Source of the DNA: Eucommia ulmoides
Lineage: Eukaryota; Streptophyta; Magnoliopsida; Garryales; Eucommiaceae
Assembly (NCBI GenBank): GCA_016647705.1
Contig: CM028334.1
Coordinates: forward strand, 434,001 to 498,000
Reading direction: 5' to 3'
DNA length: 64,000 nt
A model generated the notes under the pieces. The model was not told the origin of the DNA. It made no database searches and saw only the letters and a program-made list of their open reading frames with translations. A program made the translations under genes and the position numbers. Of this stretch, positions 46,952 to 58,080 are shown one piece after another. Position 1 is the first letter of the stretch. Each line of letters begins with the position of its first letter.

Positions 46952-49264
46952 GGGTAAAGATTTTTTTGGTCCCTGAAAAATATTTCGAGTGTCTAATTAG
47001 TCCTTAAAAAATGCAATTCGACAATTTAGCCCTTGATATTTTAAAATAGTGTCCAATTGGTCCTTCAAGCGAATTCCGTTAAGTCAACTAGTGGTCAACG
47101 TTTCATTAAGGGTAATTTAGTCTTTACGCGTACAATTGGGTTAATTTTGAAAAGTTATCTAAACTTAAGGGGTCGAAATATTTTTTTTGCTTTTTCTTTA
47201 TCAATTGTAAGAACATAATCATTTTTTTATTTTTTTTTTATTTTAGTCTTTCTTTCTCAATTGAATATAGGAACAACATTTTTTTTTTAAATTATGGGAA
47301 CAAAACAATATTTTTTTTTGAAACATAATCATTTTTTTTTTCGCTCCTATATTAAAACAAAACATCAACACGAAAACAAACATCAACATTAAAACGAACA
47401 TCATCACTAAAACGAACATCAACACCAACGAACACCACTACCAAAACGAACAACACTACTAACGAACACCAAAATCGAAAATAAAGAACACCGCCAAAAT
47501 CGAATCTTGGGGTTTCGATTTTGAAATCGAAACAGGAAATCGAAGAACACCGCCAAACATCGCCACTAAAACGACGAACACCATCGAAATCGAAACCGTG
47601 GTTCGATTTAGTTTTCGATTTCGATTTTGAAATCGAAACCCAAATCGAACCACTGTTTCGATTTCGAAATCGAAGAATACTGCCGAACATCGCCACCAAA
47701 ACGAAATCCAAATCGAAACCAAATTGATTTTGAAATCGAAACAATATTTCGATTTCGAAATCGCAACCCAAACGAAACCGAATCGATTGAGGGTTTCGAT
47801 TCGAAATCGAAACCCCAATCAATTGGGGATTTGAAAGCAATTAAATAATTTTGGATTTTGAATTTAAAATCAAAGCAATTTTTATTCTAAATTTGGGATA
47901 GTAATCATTAAATCAAACCGCGTAGCTTGTATTTTAGATTTATTTTATTATATATACTACTTTTATTTATTTACATTTTGACCCGTAATAATATATATTA
48001 GGGTTAATTGGATTAATTTATGTGGCATGCACCATCAGCTCCCATTTTGATTTGAAAATTACCGATCAAGCCCATTCGATTTTTTTTTGCACCAGTAGCT
48101 CCTTTTATATTTTTCTGACTAAAATACATGCTAACATCAAAACATACGATTTTTTTTGTAGTTCCTGACGTTATAAAATTAATATTTTTATACTGTATTA
48201 ATCAATAAAATGTCCTATTTTTTACGATATACTAATTATATTTTTTTGACATATGAATCGTATTATATATGGATGGTGTATGAATCGTATTATGCGTGGA
48301 TATTACATGTAACATACAAAAACAATGTTGAATGTGAGTATTTATACATATAAATAGTCGAAAAAGCACTCCAAATCCTTTAATACCCACTTCATCATTT
48401 CTCTCTCTAAACAAAGAAATGGTGAAATAGGGTTTACCATGTCACCGGAAAAGAGAAACGAGTTTCGATCACTGTCAATGTCAGAGTCTAGAGCATTGTC
48501 CAACTTCAACCTGTCACCGCCAAAAAACAAACCGTCCGCCAGAATGCGATTGTCTCTTCAACTCCACAATATTGGTCACCGTTATATTGAGCACCTAGTG
48601 AACAACGAAGGTGAACGAGTCAGAGATTTCCGGCAAGAGTCGGATCTGAGCTGCAAAGGTGGTGGAGAAAACGATTGGGGTTTCGATTTCGAAATCGAAA
48701 TCCAAACGAAACTCTAGCCCCACTTCCCTTAATCGAAACCCTAGCCTCCACTTCCCTTAATTAATCGAAACTGAAGAAGACACAAACGACGACGCTGGTG
48801 AACGAAGACGAAGACGAAGAGGACGCAGGTGAAGACGCAGACGAAGATGGTGAAGAAGACGAAGATGACGTAGGTGAACGAAGGATCGGAGCATGCGTCG
48901 TCGACATAGCAGAGGGATCGGAGTTGAACGAAGGGTTGGAGAGCAGCGGCGGCGGAGTGGAAGAACACGATCTGGGAAAAAAAATTAAAAAAAAAAAATT
49001 TTAACCCTTAAGTTTAACAAAATATGTAAATAAGTCCCAATATATTAATAAGAATGAAATTACGCATGTACCCTTGGTCAAACGTCACGTGCTTGTTACG
49101 TGACTTTTTTCATCCATTTTTTATTAATTTTATTAACGGAATTTGCTTAAAGAATCAATTGGACACTATTTTGAAATGTCAATGAATAAATTATCGAATT
49201 GTAACTTTTAAAAGCGAATTAGATACCCGAAATATTTTTTAGGGACCAAATTCTTTTTTATTCC
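46952..49264. mobile_element. Mutator-like element (MULE), non-autonomous, 2313 bp
   Basis: A perfect 9-bp direct repeat TACATGTAA lies on both sides (46943-46951, 49265-49273). Ends are inverted over about 140 bp: GGGTAAAGATTTTTTTGGTC on the left pairs with GGAATAAAAAAGAATTTGGT (reverse complement of the right). Both continue through TCCCT(G/A)AAAAATATTTCG to ATAGTGTCCAATTG and AATTCCGTTAA. Long terminal inverted repeats and a 9-bp duplication are diagnostic for Mutator. No transposase is visible. The interior has a palindrome-rich ATTTCGAAATCGAAAC tract (47510-47830), a copy of the segment found at 38890-40190 (here 47830-48668), and a GAAGACGAAGACG tract (48770-48960). Confidence 0.88.
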
Positions 49265-49439
49265 TACATGTAAATTGTTCCGGACAACAATGTTTCCTTG
49301 TATGACTCGGAGATATTCCGATATTGGATAGGGATGACATGTCGTGTCATGTGTCTGGGACCCAACTCCAACAACAATTGACACGTGTCTACTCTTCATT
49401 AGCTGCCTGTTCTCTCTCTCTCTATCACTCCCACTGAAT

Positions 49440-49986
49440 CCCCCATTTCCACATTTTTCTAGAGAGAGGATCGACGGATTGAACTCCAGCCGTTGCGTTT
49501 TCCGGTAATACCGTCTCTCCCTCTCCGCCTCTCAACTCTATAAACCTGCGACTTTCTCTCTATATATCTCAGTCTCTGTCTATGACGCTACGTTACTCTG
49601 TTTTCTGCAGATTTCAATCTCGAACTTCTGATCTCTCCGGCGGACTTCGAGATCGCCGCTCCGAGATCTAAACTAACGATCAATAGGGAGACGATGGGCT
49701 TGTTTGCTTATCAATCAGATTCTCCGGTAACAGCGATTCAGAGATGTTAGATCCGTTCGCTGTTGTCCACGTTCGATCCAAAATATGGCTTCGCAAGAGG
49801 AAAAAGAGTCTCTCCTCGTTCTCTAACATAAATTTCTTGTAAATTGAATCGAAATATTCGACCTTTTCTGGGTTTTTTTTTTAGGATTTTTTCTATAATT
49901 TTGTTCTGTAATTCACGTCTGTACAGTTCGCGAATTAGATCTAGGGTTTCATTTTTGTACCGTCTAAGGGGCTTTAAGTGGAGAAT
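49440..49986 (+). promoter_or_regulatory. Leader of the carrier gene
   Basis: CT-rich sequence with AGAGAGAG and TATATATCTC motifs precedes the carrier ATG. A leader intron is possible but not defined. Confidence 0.4.
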
Positions 49987-51027
49987 ATGAGTTTGGGTAT
50001 GGCGGATGAAGACGAATCGGAGCGAGAGATACATATACCGGCGGACATCGAATGGCAAATGCTCGATAAATCCAAGTTTTTCTTCCTCGGTGCCGCCCTG
50101 TTTTCCGGAGTTTCCGCCGCACTCTACCCCATCGTGGTGTTGAAAACCAGACAACAGGTCGCGCAGTCGCAGGTTCCCTGCATGAAAACGGCGATTTCGA
50201 TCGTCCGGCACGAGGGCCTCCGGGGACTATACAAGGGATTCGGAACGTCGTTGACGGGAACAATCCCTGCTCGCGCCCTCTACATGGGAGCACTCGAGGT
50301 AACGAAGAGCAATGTCGGGACGGCGACAATCAGGTTGGGTCTTCCCGAGCCGACCGCAGCGGCGATTGCCAATGCCGCCGCCGGGTTGAGCGCTTCTGTA
50401 GCGGCGCAGCTCGTGTGGACCCCTGTTGACGTAGTGAGCCAACGGCTCATGGTGCAGGGCTGTGCCGGCGACGGCTCAAAATTTCCAACCACATCTTCCT
50501 GTAAATACGTCAACGGAATTGACGCCTTTAAGAAAATCCTCCGTACGGACGGACCCAGAGGACTTTACAGAGGCTTCGGAATATCAATATTGACGTACGC
50601 ACCGTCAAATGCGGTCTGGTGGGCGTCTTACTCCGTCGCGCAGCGGCTGGTCTGGGGCGGAGTCGGATGTTACGTCAGCAAAAAAGACGGCGACAGCAAC
50701 ATTTGGAGGCCAGACTCCAAGACAGTAATGGCGGTTCAGGGGGTGTGCGCCGCCATGGCCGGAGGTGTGTCGGCATTGATTACAATGCCGCTGGATACAA
50801 TAAAGACGAGACTGCAAGTTCTGGACGGAGATGAAAATGGCCGGAAGGGGCCGACGATCGGACAAACGGTGAGGAATCTGATCAGAGGAGGAGGATGGGT
50901 GGCGTGCTACAGAGGATTGGGTCCACGGTGGGCATCAATGTCGATGTCTGCCACCGCCATGATCACTACCTATGAGTTTCTGAAACGGCTTTCCACTAAG
51001 AATCAAGAGAATCTTACTCCTCCATGA
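49987..51027 (+). CDS. Mitochondrial carrier family protein (SLC25A44-like)
   Basis: A six-helix inner-membrane carrier of 346 aa in one exon. The three tandem repeats each show the signature: YPIVVLKTRQQV with HEGLRGLYKGFGTS, TPVDVVSQRLMVQG with DGPRGLYRGFGIS, and MPLDTIKTRLQVLD with GGWVACYRGLGPR. The opening EIHIPADIEWQMLDKSKFF and the sequence throughout match the Arabidopsis At1g72820/At5g26200 type, related to animal SLC25A44, a branched-chain amino acid carrier. The plant substrate is not established. The start at 49987 (MSLGMADED) is preferred; 49999 is an alternative. A Mutator-like element ends about 720 bp upstream. Confidence 0.94.
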   Translation: MSLGMADEDESEREIHIPADIEWQMLDKSKFFFLGAALFSGVSAALYPIVVLKTRQQVAQSQVPCMKTAISIVRHEGLRGLYKGFGTSLTGTIPARALYMGALEVTKSNVGTATIRLGLPEPTAAAIANAAAGLSASVAAQLVWTPVDVVSQRLMVQGCAGDGSKFPTTSSCKYVNGIDAFKKILRTDGPRGLYRGFGISILTYAPSNAVWWASYSVAQRLVWGGVGCYVSKKDGDSNIWRPDSKTVMAVQGVCAAMAGGVSALITMPLDTIKTRLQVLDGDENGRKGPTIGQTVRNLIRGGGWVACYRGLGPRWASMSMSATAMITTYEFLKRLSTKNQENLTPP

Positions 51028-51324
51028 ATGATTAGACACCCATTTTCAAGCAAATAGGTTATTTAAATTTTGTCTTTGTTTTTTAAATTAAGGTTTTTTC
51101 AGCCTTTTGTTCTTTAAGGATTTTTGTTTCTCCTCAAATTAACTTCCGATTGCTGAAGTCCTGTATACAAAAAAATGTATATACCTTTTTTTTTTTTTTT
51201 TTTCTCCTCACATTGTAACATTTGGATGTTATGTGATCCACAATTTGTGATTATTAATTAAAAGAGTTTATCGAATTTTAATTTTTACCGTTACGGTTCA
51301 CGTGTTTGAGTGATTTTTTTGGAG
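51028..51324. other. 3' flank of the carrier gene
   Basis: 3' UTR, with a T-run at 51187-51203. Nothing else seen. Confidence 0.5.
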
Positions 51325-51690
51325 TTTTTTTATTAGACGGTAAGGTGTATCTAGAGCAGCTTACATATCCCTCAACTAATCATTTTTCTGGATAATTTTT
51401 TTTTTTTCTTTTTGGGTTTTACGATAAAGTGTGTACGGGTCTATTTATGTGCACCTCATTTACGCACACCTCGACTAATCACTTTATCGGGCGATCTTAA
51501 GGGTATACTCCCCTACATCGATCTAGTGCATTCAGAATTAAACTCAAGATTTAATTCCTGAATAATCTTAAAAGCGCATTCTTCCACATCAACTTGGTAT
51601 ATTCAAGATTAAATTTAAAATTTATTCCTGAAATACTCGCCAGGAGAGTCGAACTCAGATTGACAAGAAAATGAGACTCCTCTCCTTATT
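51325..51690. repeat. SINE-like dispersed repeat (copy 1)
   Basis: Contains ACGCACACCTCGACTAATCA, GGGCGATCTTAAGGG, then CATCGATCTAGTGCATTCA and GGAGAGTCGAACTCAG. A close relative is at 59879-60045. The GTCGAAC motif near the end recalls a Pol III B box, but no tRNA is recognisable. Confidence 0.45.
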
Positions 51691-51806
51691 AAATGGACTA
51701 ATACCTTTTGGGTTCAGAATTTCATAGTTTATATACATGAAAATTACTGTATCGAATAAGTAAGGTGAACAGAATTGCAAAATTTAGAATTCATGACATT
51801 TCAAAT

Positions 51807-52494
51807 TGATGTGGGGGATTTTCGTCATATACGCCACGTGGAAGATATTACTCCAAGTATGGAAAAATGGCCGGGCTGGGAGCTGAGATTACCTCCGGTG
51901 GGACTCTCATGTTCTCCTTGAAGATCTACAAGCTGAGCTGAGAATCGTTTTGCCGAGCTAAAGGAGTTGGAGCCAGGCCATTGAACTCCGAGCCGAACTG
52001 ACGAACTTGAGCACTCTCCGCTCATCGTTTCTGTACTCGGGGCCTTTCCAGGCTGTCTTGAGGCTCCAGCCTATAGGCCTCTGCAGGTGGGCTCAAAAGT
52101 CCAACCCGACTGATCATAGCACTAATCTACTTGCTCATTGACTACCCAGCGGATTAGGTTAATTAACCTGAACTTAGCTCCTTAATTTCGCGGCGCTAAT
52201 CGAGCCTAGCGCCTATAAATACCTCATGACACCCAATGTCCAATGGTATGTCTTCTCTACTGACATTAGAGCACTTTTAGCCCTTCTCCCCCGAATACTA
52301 GATACTTACTCTCACGCCGACAGAACTTCACCGGATACAACCTCGGTGAGTGTGTGTGCAGGAGCTCGGAGTAAAAGAGAGGAATTCATCTCAAAGTTCG
52401 AACAGGATCTCGGGTCGGATTGAGAGCTTAGATCAAATTGTAGTCATCTCCAAAGCGTCAGGACCTCTAGATTCTCCAATCCCCCACGCAATCA
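51807..52494. mobile_element. LTR-like fossil (possible solo LTR), 688 bp
   Basis: It begins TGATGTGGGGGATT and ends AATCCCCCACGCAATCA, an inverted pair with TG...CA borders. It has a TATAAATACC promoter-like box at about 52213, and its composition is more GC-rich than its surroundings. No internal coding part is present, which fits a solo LTR. The 5-bp flanks do not match exactly, so the call is tentative. Confidence 0.45.
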
Positions 52495-52670
52495 ACAATC
52501 TCGTATGTATATTGCTTTTTCTAACCATACTGCTGGTTGCTTACCAATTTTAGACATCAACACAAATATAACAAGTTCTATTCTTTTAATTTTCTCTTTT
52601 GCAAACTTCACCCATTAGAATGTTCTTGTTCTTTTGTGTGGAATGGAGTGTCATCTAGAAACTGAATTTA

Positions 52671-53617
52671 GGTGGTGTTTGGTAAAATGAAATTTATCTC
52701 TTTGGAAGTGGAATTTGAAATGAAGTAATTGGTCAATCTTATCCTCAAGTGGTTTGGTGCAAGAAAATTGTGCAATAATTTATGGACAAGTGGTTTTAAA
52801 GACACTTATTTTCATGATTAAAGCCACGTCAACAATTAACATCTTAATCATAGGTAGTAATGTTGTCCTACACTTTGTCACCACCCACTTCATTCCAATT
52901 ATCCACTAATTATTATATTGCTCATATCCTAATATCCATAATTTGGCAATATAAAGACTTATAAGCAAATCATCCAAAATGTTTAAGATTTTTGACACTC
53001 TGTTCTCTCAGGACTCGGGATGAAATGAAATCGCCATTCTACCTTTAATTATAATTCTCTTCAATTATGATGGAATTGAATTCCTTAAGCTGAAATCAAC
53101 ACAACCCACTGAAATTAAAAAACAAAATAGGAAAAAAAATCATTTTTTTTCCTTAAAAAGTCTTCCATTTGAGTTAAATTTGATAAAAAAAATTATTATG
53201 TAAATATAGTCTAATATCTTATTTAGTATTTGAATTTTTTTTTTTAATCCTTTTGATTATTCATTTCTTTTATTCATTTTATAATTTTTTTTATGTGTCA
53301 TTTCATTTATTTATTGGTAGATTTTGAATATTTTTTATATGGAATATTATTTATGTTTTGTAATCCTTTTTTTTTTTTTTTTTTTTCAAATAATCTATTA
53401 TTAACTATATATTGTGAATAAATTTAATGTAAAAAGACATTATGAAAATTTTATCACATTTCAGTATTCTATTATTTTAAACATACAATATGTCAATAAC
53501 AACCAAATAAGATAATTGAATAGTGATTCCATCGATTGATCCATTTTATTCGTTTATTTTATTCTTTCTCCTATTACATTTCACCAATATTCAATTTCAT
53601 CCAACCAAACGAGTCGC
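52671..53617. mobile_element. Candidate Tourist-like element, 947 bp
   Basis: Ends GGTGGTGTTTGGTAAAATGA and (reverse complement) GCGACTCGTTTGGTTGGATG are followed by matching GAAATT. Flanks TTA and TAA are only near matches. The interior is AT-rich and holds GATTCCATCGATTGATCC-like motifs, as in the 32288 element. Confidence 0.45.
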
Positions 53618-54032
53618 TAAAGTTTGATCAAAACCTCACTTTGATTTCCATGGTTTCAACTTGAACAATACCAAAGTTTCATAACCATCCTATTACAGTC
53701 CAAGTCAATTTCCCAATTATAATTTTAGGAAAAAAAAAATAATTACTTTCCGCGCATGTGACAAATTTAGCGTATCACGTGTTCAAATGGAAACTACGAG
53801 GACCAAAGTGAAATAATGGTTAAACTTCAAGGGTGCAAAGTGACAAATGCCCTAATGTATAACTCAACATATAAACCACATTATCACGGAGAATTGTTAA
53901 AAAAGACAGACAATCAAAGTATCTTCTTCAAATAAAAATTTAAGGTTTTCCTAATCAAGAAAAAGGCAAGAGGCATAGACAAGCCGGTGCTCATTACAGC
54001 AGCCGGAAAAAAATGGCTGGCAAATGATTTTC
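53618..54032. other. Intergenic region and Alfin-like 3' flank
   Basis: AT-rich, with a piece (GGACCAAAGTGAAATAATGG...GTGCAAAGTGACAAA) resembling the right end of the 57420 element. No gene. Confidence 0.4.
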
Positions 54033-56426
54033 TCAAGGACGAGGTCTTTTGTTGCTGCAAGAAGGGCACTTATACTGCTTGATGTGCTCTGCTCTGGCCG
54101 GTGTAATTTTCACGCATTTGCCATGGAACCACTTCTCGCACATGTCGCAGCAAATCCAGAACTCATCGGAGGCGTAGTTCTCACCACATGCCCCACACAA
54201 CGTCTCTCCATGCTCGTCCTCTTCTTCCTCCTCCCCCGATCCCTCTTCTTCTTCTTCATCATCTTTTGTCTGCGGTTTTGAATATTTTGCCACCTGGGAT
54301 TCAGACACCCGCTGCTTTCGAAACCCAAAAAGAAAAAAGAAATTCAGGGTTGAGGGTTGAGGTTTTAGGAGGCATTATGCATGTAATTTTAGGCTCTTTA
54401 ATCTAATTTTGCGATGTGGAGCAATGTGGTACTTACTTTATCCCAGCGACTAATCTAGAAAATTGACTGAGGCGGAGGGGGCGGTGTTTATGTAAAATTT
54501 TAAGAGTTTTAATTGAATCTTTATAAAAATATAAGGGTAAAATAGAAAAATTCAAGTCCCCCCTCGGCCTAACATGGCTCCGCCACTATTTATCCCTCAA
54601 AACTTTATTTTTTCGATGTTCTCAAGTGTCCTTTTCTTTATAATTAGTTTAAAGGTTGTGCTAAGGCAGGTTTAGAGAGTTCTATCAGAATAAGAGCTAA
54701 AAGTCGCGTTATACATACATTTATAATATAGACCATTGTGCCCTCTTTCAACCATAACTAATGCAACAATTGGAATTATGCGATGACACTAATTGCATGT
54801 GAAAGCACACTTCTCAAGCTTTCCAACAAGTGGTCATAAAGCTAAAACTGAGTTCATATATAAAATTTGGCCATAAAATAAAAAATATAAGTCATACTTG
54901 ACAGGGAGCAATTCGTTTACCGGTTTAGAGTTTGATTTGGCTTTAGTGCTGCTGTGGTTTGAGACTGAAGATTTCTCCTTCTGCACCTTCTTTGCCGAAC
55001 CAGTAACGACTTCGAATATCGTGGGAAGATCGTTAATCATATTGAAAAGCCGTTTCCTGAATCAGAAGATAATACAAGTCGTAAGAAAATCAACATAGGA
55101 TATCTTTGTAAATAATCAGCAATCTGATCAAATGAATAAATTTCAACATTGGCGATAATTAATCCCTGTAATGATATGAATTTCTCTTGCATTATGCTAT
55201 GAATTTCAAAAAAAAAAAAAAATTCAAACAGGCAATTGATACAAAGCACCAGCAAGTTTTTATATCCTCTTATGCTTTCATAGTCCATAGAAGGTAAAAT
55301 ATATAAGGGTATGTTTGGTTGTTCTTCGCAAATTAAACTATTTTTAAATTAGTCAATTTATGAATTGTTATACATCAGTGTTTGGTTGTAAGAATTAAAC
55401 ACACTTAATTAGGTAGCTAACCATTTCAGTTCTAGTTCAGATGTTAAATAACATGTACAAATCAATTCATCAAAAATAAGATAATTCATGTGAAAAAAAA
55501 GAGACAATTTAGACAACCAAATGTTCCCTAGTTGAATTGACAAATATCCATCAAAATTTACCTGTCGTTTTTATCGAATCCAAATCTAGCACCGAAATAG
55601 AAGGCAACAGCGAGTGACCAAGCATCACTATGAACAGCAACTAAAGCCAGCCAGTCCTTTTCTTGCATGCCGTCTCTAGCAAAGTTAATACCCAAAGCAG
55701 GCTCAGGGAGTTCAGGAGGCACTTCTTCAGCAGGCAAATTCACCTCCCATTGCTCACTTGGAAATCCATACAAACACAGGTTCTCCTTTTCTAAAAACCA
55801 CAACCACCATTTTTAAGCTTTAACATCAGTAAGACATATAAAGACAATGTGAAAAACTGATTTCAGAACTGTTTGGTAACCTTTTTTTAAAGTACTTTCG
55901 TACTTGCAATTTCAAAAGTAAAATTTCAGTAGAATGTCAGGCTGCAATTATGCAACACTTACTCTATCTACATTACAGCATACCAGGTCTATGAATAAAT
56001 CAAAGCATTCATATAGTTCATAAAATAGGTCTAGTATACATAATTATGAGCTTAGATACACTACACATCCAAAGAAACGATAAGCATAGCCATATCAAAG
56101 AGAGCGGCTTCTCCTCTCGAAACATAAATGAAATTAGAGACGATGATTATAATATATCTAAGAAATTAAAAAAAGAGGAAGGGAAGAAGCTTACCAGGAT
56201 CGCACTGCTGATAAAATTCTTCAACATCTGTAACAAACAACATCCGAAACACGCAAAAAATTCAAAAACAAAGCGGTTTTCAAAAATAAAAATTGACTCC
56301 GGAAAAAAAAATTCGATAGAAAACGGAACCAGTTGTGAGAGCTTTAATCATTCCGGCTCTTCGTCCCTTGAAATCCTTAAACACCTCTTCGACGGTGCGA
56401 GGATTGTACTGCGGTCCGCCGTCCAT
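54033..56426 (-). CDS. AL: Alfin-like PHD finger protein
   Basis: Alfin-like proteins read H3K4me3 and act as transcriptional regulators in the nucleus, with roles in salt stress and seed chromatin. Exons (minus): 56426-56330 ([20 protein letters not shown]), 56227-56195, 55790-55562, 55056-54921, 54311-54033. All are in phase, giving 257 aa, the family length. Residues 1-135 form the Alfin (DUF3594) domain with [20 protein letters not shown] and [18 protein letters not shown] Ser/Lys linker and an acidic run ([20 protein letters not shown]) follow. The C4HC3 PHD finger at about 205-252 ([43 protein letters not shown]) has all ligands and the [12 protein letters not shown] core. Intron 3 holds a MITE. 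It lies head-to-tail with NF-YA. Confidence 0.95.
55305..55528. mobile_element. Tourist-like MITE, 224 bp, in Alfin-like intron 3
   Basis: Ends GGGTATGTTTGGTTGTTC and (reverse complement) GGGAACATTTGGTTGTCT are flanked by TAA and TAG. Confidence 0.6.
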
Positions 56427-57017
56427 CGTACAACCACTGCTCCCTTCCTTCTCTCTAAGGTCAAAAGAGACAAAAAAAGAGCTCGATAATGGCGCACAAA
56501 TAAGAGGAAGGCAATTGTGAGCGTTTTGCTGAGCACTCTTCCCTTCCGACTGCCGGAGAAGATACGAAAGCACGGAGTTTCAGAAGCGAGAGAGAGAATT
56601 CTAGAGAGAGAAAGGGGGGGGAGGCGGATTTGAATCTGTCGATGGAGGAGGGATTAATTGTATTGGAGAGAGTGGTGATGAGTCCGAGAACACCACAGTG
56701 TGGTGGACCCCACTATTTTCCGACCCCTCCTCGCCTTTGGCTTATTTGCTCTCTGTTTTGGCTAGAATCACCCGCACTCGACACGGAATCGAAATTGGTA
56801 CAACCGGACACGTAGACAGATCATAATTCCACGTCAGCAATTACGTATAAATAACTTTCAGGTTTCAGCAAATGATTAAGAACAGAATGAGCACACTTCA
56901 TGAACCAAAAAGTGGAACACAAAAAACAACAACATTATTTGTGAACATCATCTCGTGTTTTTTTTTTTTTTTTTTTTTCAATTTTATCAAAATACAAAAA
57001 AAATACTGCTACTATTA
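56427..57017. other. Alfin-like leader/promoter and NF-YA 3' UTR
   Basis: The left part (to about 56650) is a GA/CT-rich leader of the Alfin-like gene. The right part is its promoter and the 3' UTR of NF-YA, with a T-run at 56959-56978. Confidence 0.5.
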
Positions 57018-57038
57018 GAGCCAAGGATGACTTCCCAG
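57018..57038 (-). promoter_or_regulatory. miR169-complementary site in the NF-YA 3' UTR
   Basis: The plus strand reads GAGCCAAGGATGACTTCCCA followed by G. Compared with miR169 (CAGCCAAGGAUGACUUGCCG plus G), 18 of 21 positions are identical, including an unbroken run of 15. The NF-YA mRNA, from the minus strand, is therefore complementary to miR169. The site starts 18 nt past the stop codon. Most plant NF-YA genes carry this 3' UTR site and are cleaved by miR169. Confidence 0.85.
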
Positions 57039-57056
57039 TCGACACACTCCGATCGA

Positions 57057-58049
57057 TCACCGGAGGCGGAGATAATGCGGGACCCACCCACCGGTGTTGC
57101 CAGTGGAGTAGCCAGAAAAGCAAAAAGGTCGCTGCCGGGAGGTGTTGCCGATGTCATTGGAGGTGGTGGTGATGTCGGAGCCAGATGTTGTGGAAGTGAC
57201 TTCTTTAAGTTTTTCCACCACCACATCGGGTTCGGACATTTTCTTGTTCGAACAACAATGAGCTTTAAATTCTTGAGCCGCCGCCGTCGCCTCCTTCTTG
57301 GTGTTAAGAAACCGTCCACCTGAGCCTCGGGCCCTCTTAAGAGCATGAAGGTGCCGAGACTCGTGGAGATAAGGCTAAAAACAACAACAACAACAAAAAT
57401 TAGGGCAATATTCGTTTAAGGGGTTTTGACACTTTCCGCCCCGAAATTTCATAATGATGTCACTTCAATCCACATCAATCGCTCCATCACAATTTTGGAC
57501 GCCAAATAATCATTTGTTGTGCCCCCAACTATTTTTAAGAAGACATTTTTATCCTCTTCCTTTGTTAAAAAAATCTGTATATATGTATATTATATAAAAC
57601 ATAAATATATATATATATATATACACACACACATCCGCATGCGCGACAAGTGATTATTTTTCGTCCAAAATTATAATGGGGATAATGACTTGGACGATAG
57701 TTGATGATTAGTAAACTTTAAAGTATTATTCGTTCAAATTGAAATGGGGACCAAAGTGAGATTTTGTTCAAACTTCAGGGGTACAAAGTGTCAAAATCCC
57801 TTAGTTTAATTGTTCGGACAGCAATTCCATATTACTAGAGAAAGATGCAAAAAACCTAGTACCTTTCGAAGCTTGGAGAGTTTGTTCTGAGCTTCAAGCC
57901 TTGCCCGGTTCTCCCTCCGCCTGAGAATCGCATGATACTGTTTGGCATTCACGTATATGGGTCGAGCTTCAACAAAATCCGAAGGAAGTGCAACCCGGCC
58001 CATCATTTGGGGATGGTTAATCTGACGATAATTCATCGATGAAAAGAGA

Positions 58050-58080
<31 letters not shown>

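Noticed and set aside
47352-47848. Long frames on both strands (up to about 160 codons)
   Set aside because: Produced by the palindromic TTTCGAAATCGAAA repeat inside the Mutator-like element; composition is repetitive on both strands.
48798-49004. Asp/Glu-rich frame (EDEDEEDAGEDADEDGEE type)
   Set aside because: Simple GAAGACGAAGACG repeat within the Mutator-like element, not a gene.
49747-50329. Minus-strand frames of 120-154 codons opposite the carrier gene
   Set aside because: Shadows of the well-supported carrier coding sequence on the plus strand.
51630-51660. Possible tRNA remnant around GAGTCGAACTC
   Set aside because: No cloverleaf or anticodon arm can be drawn; better explained as part of a dispersed repeat.
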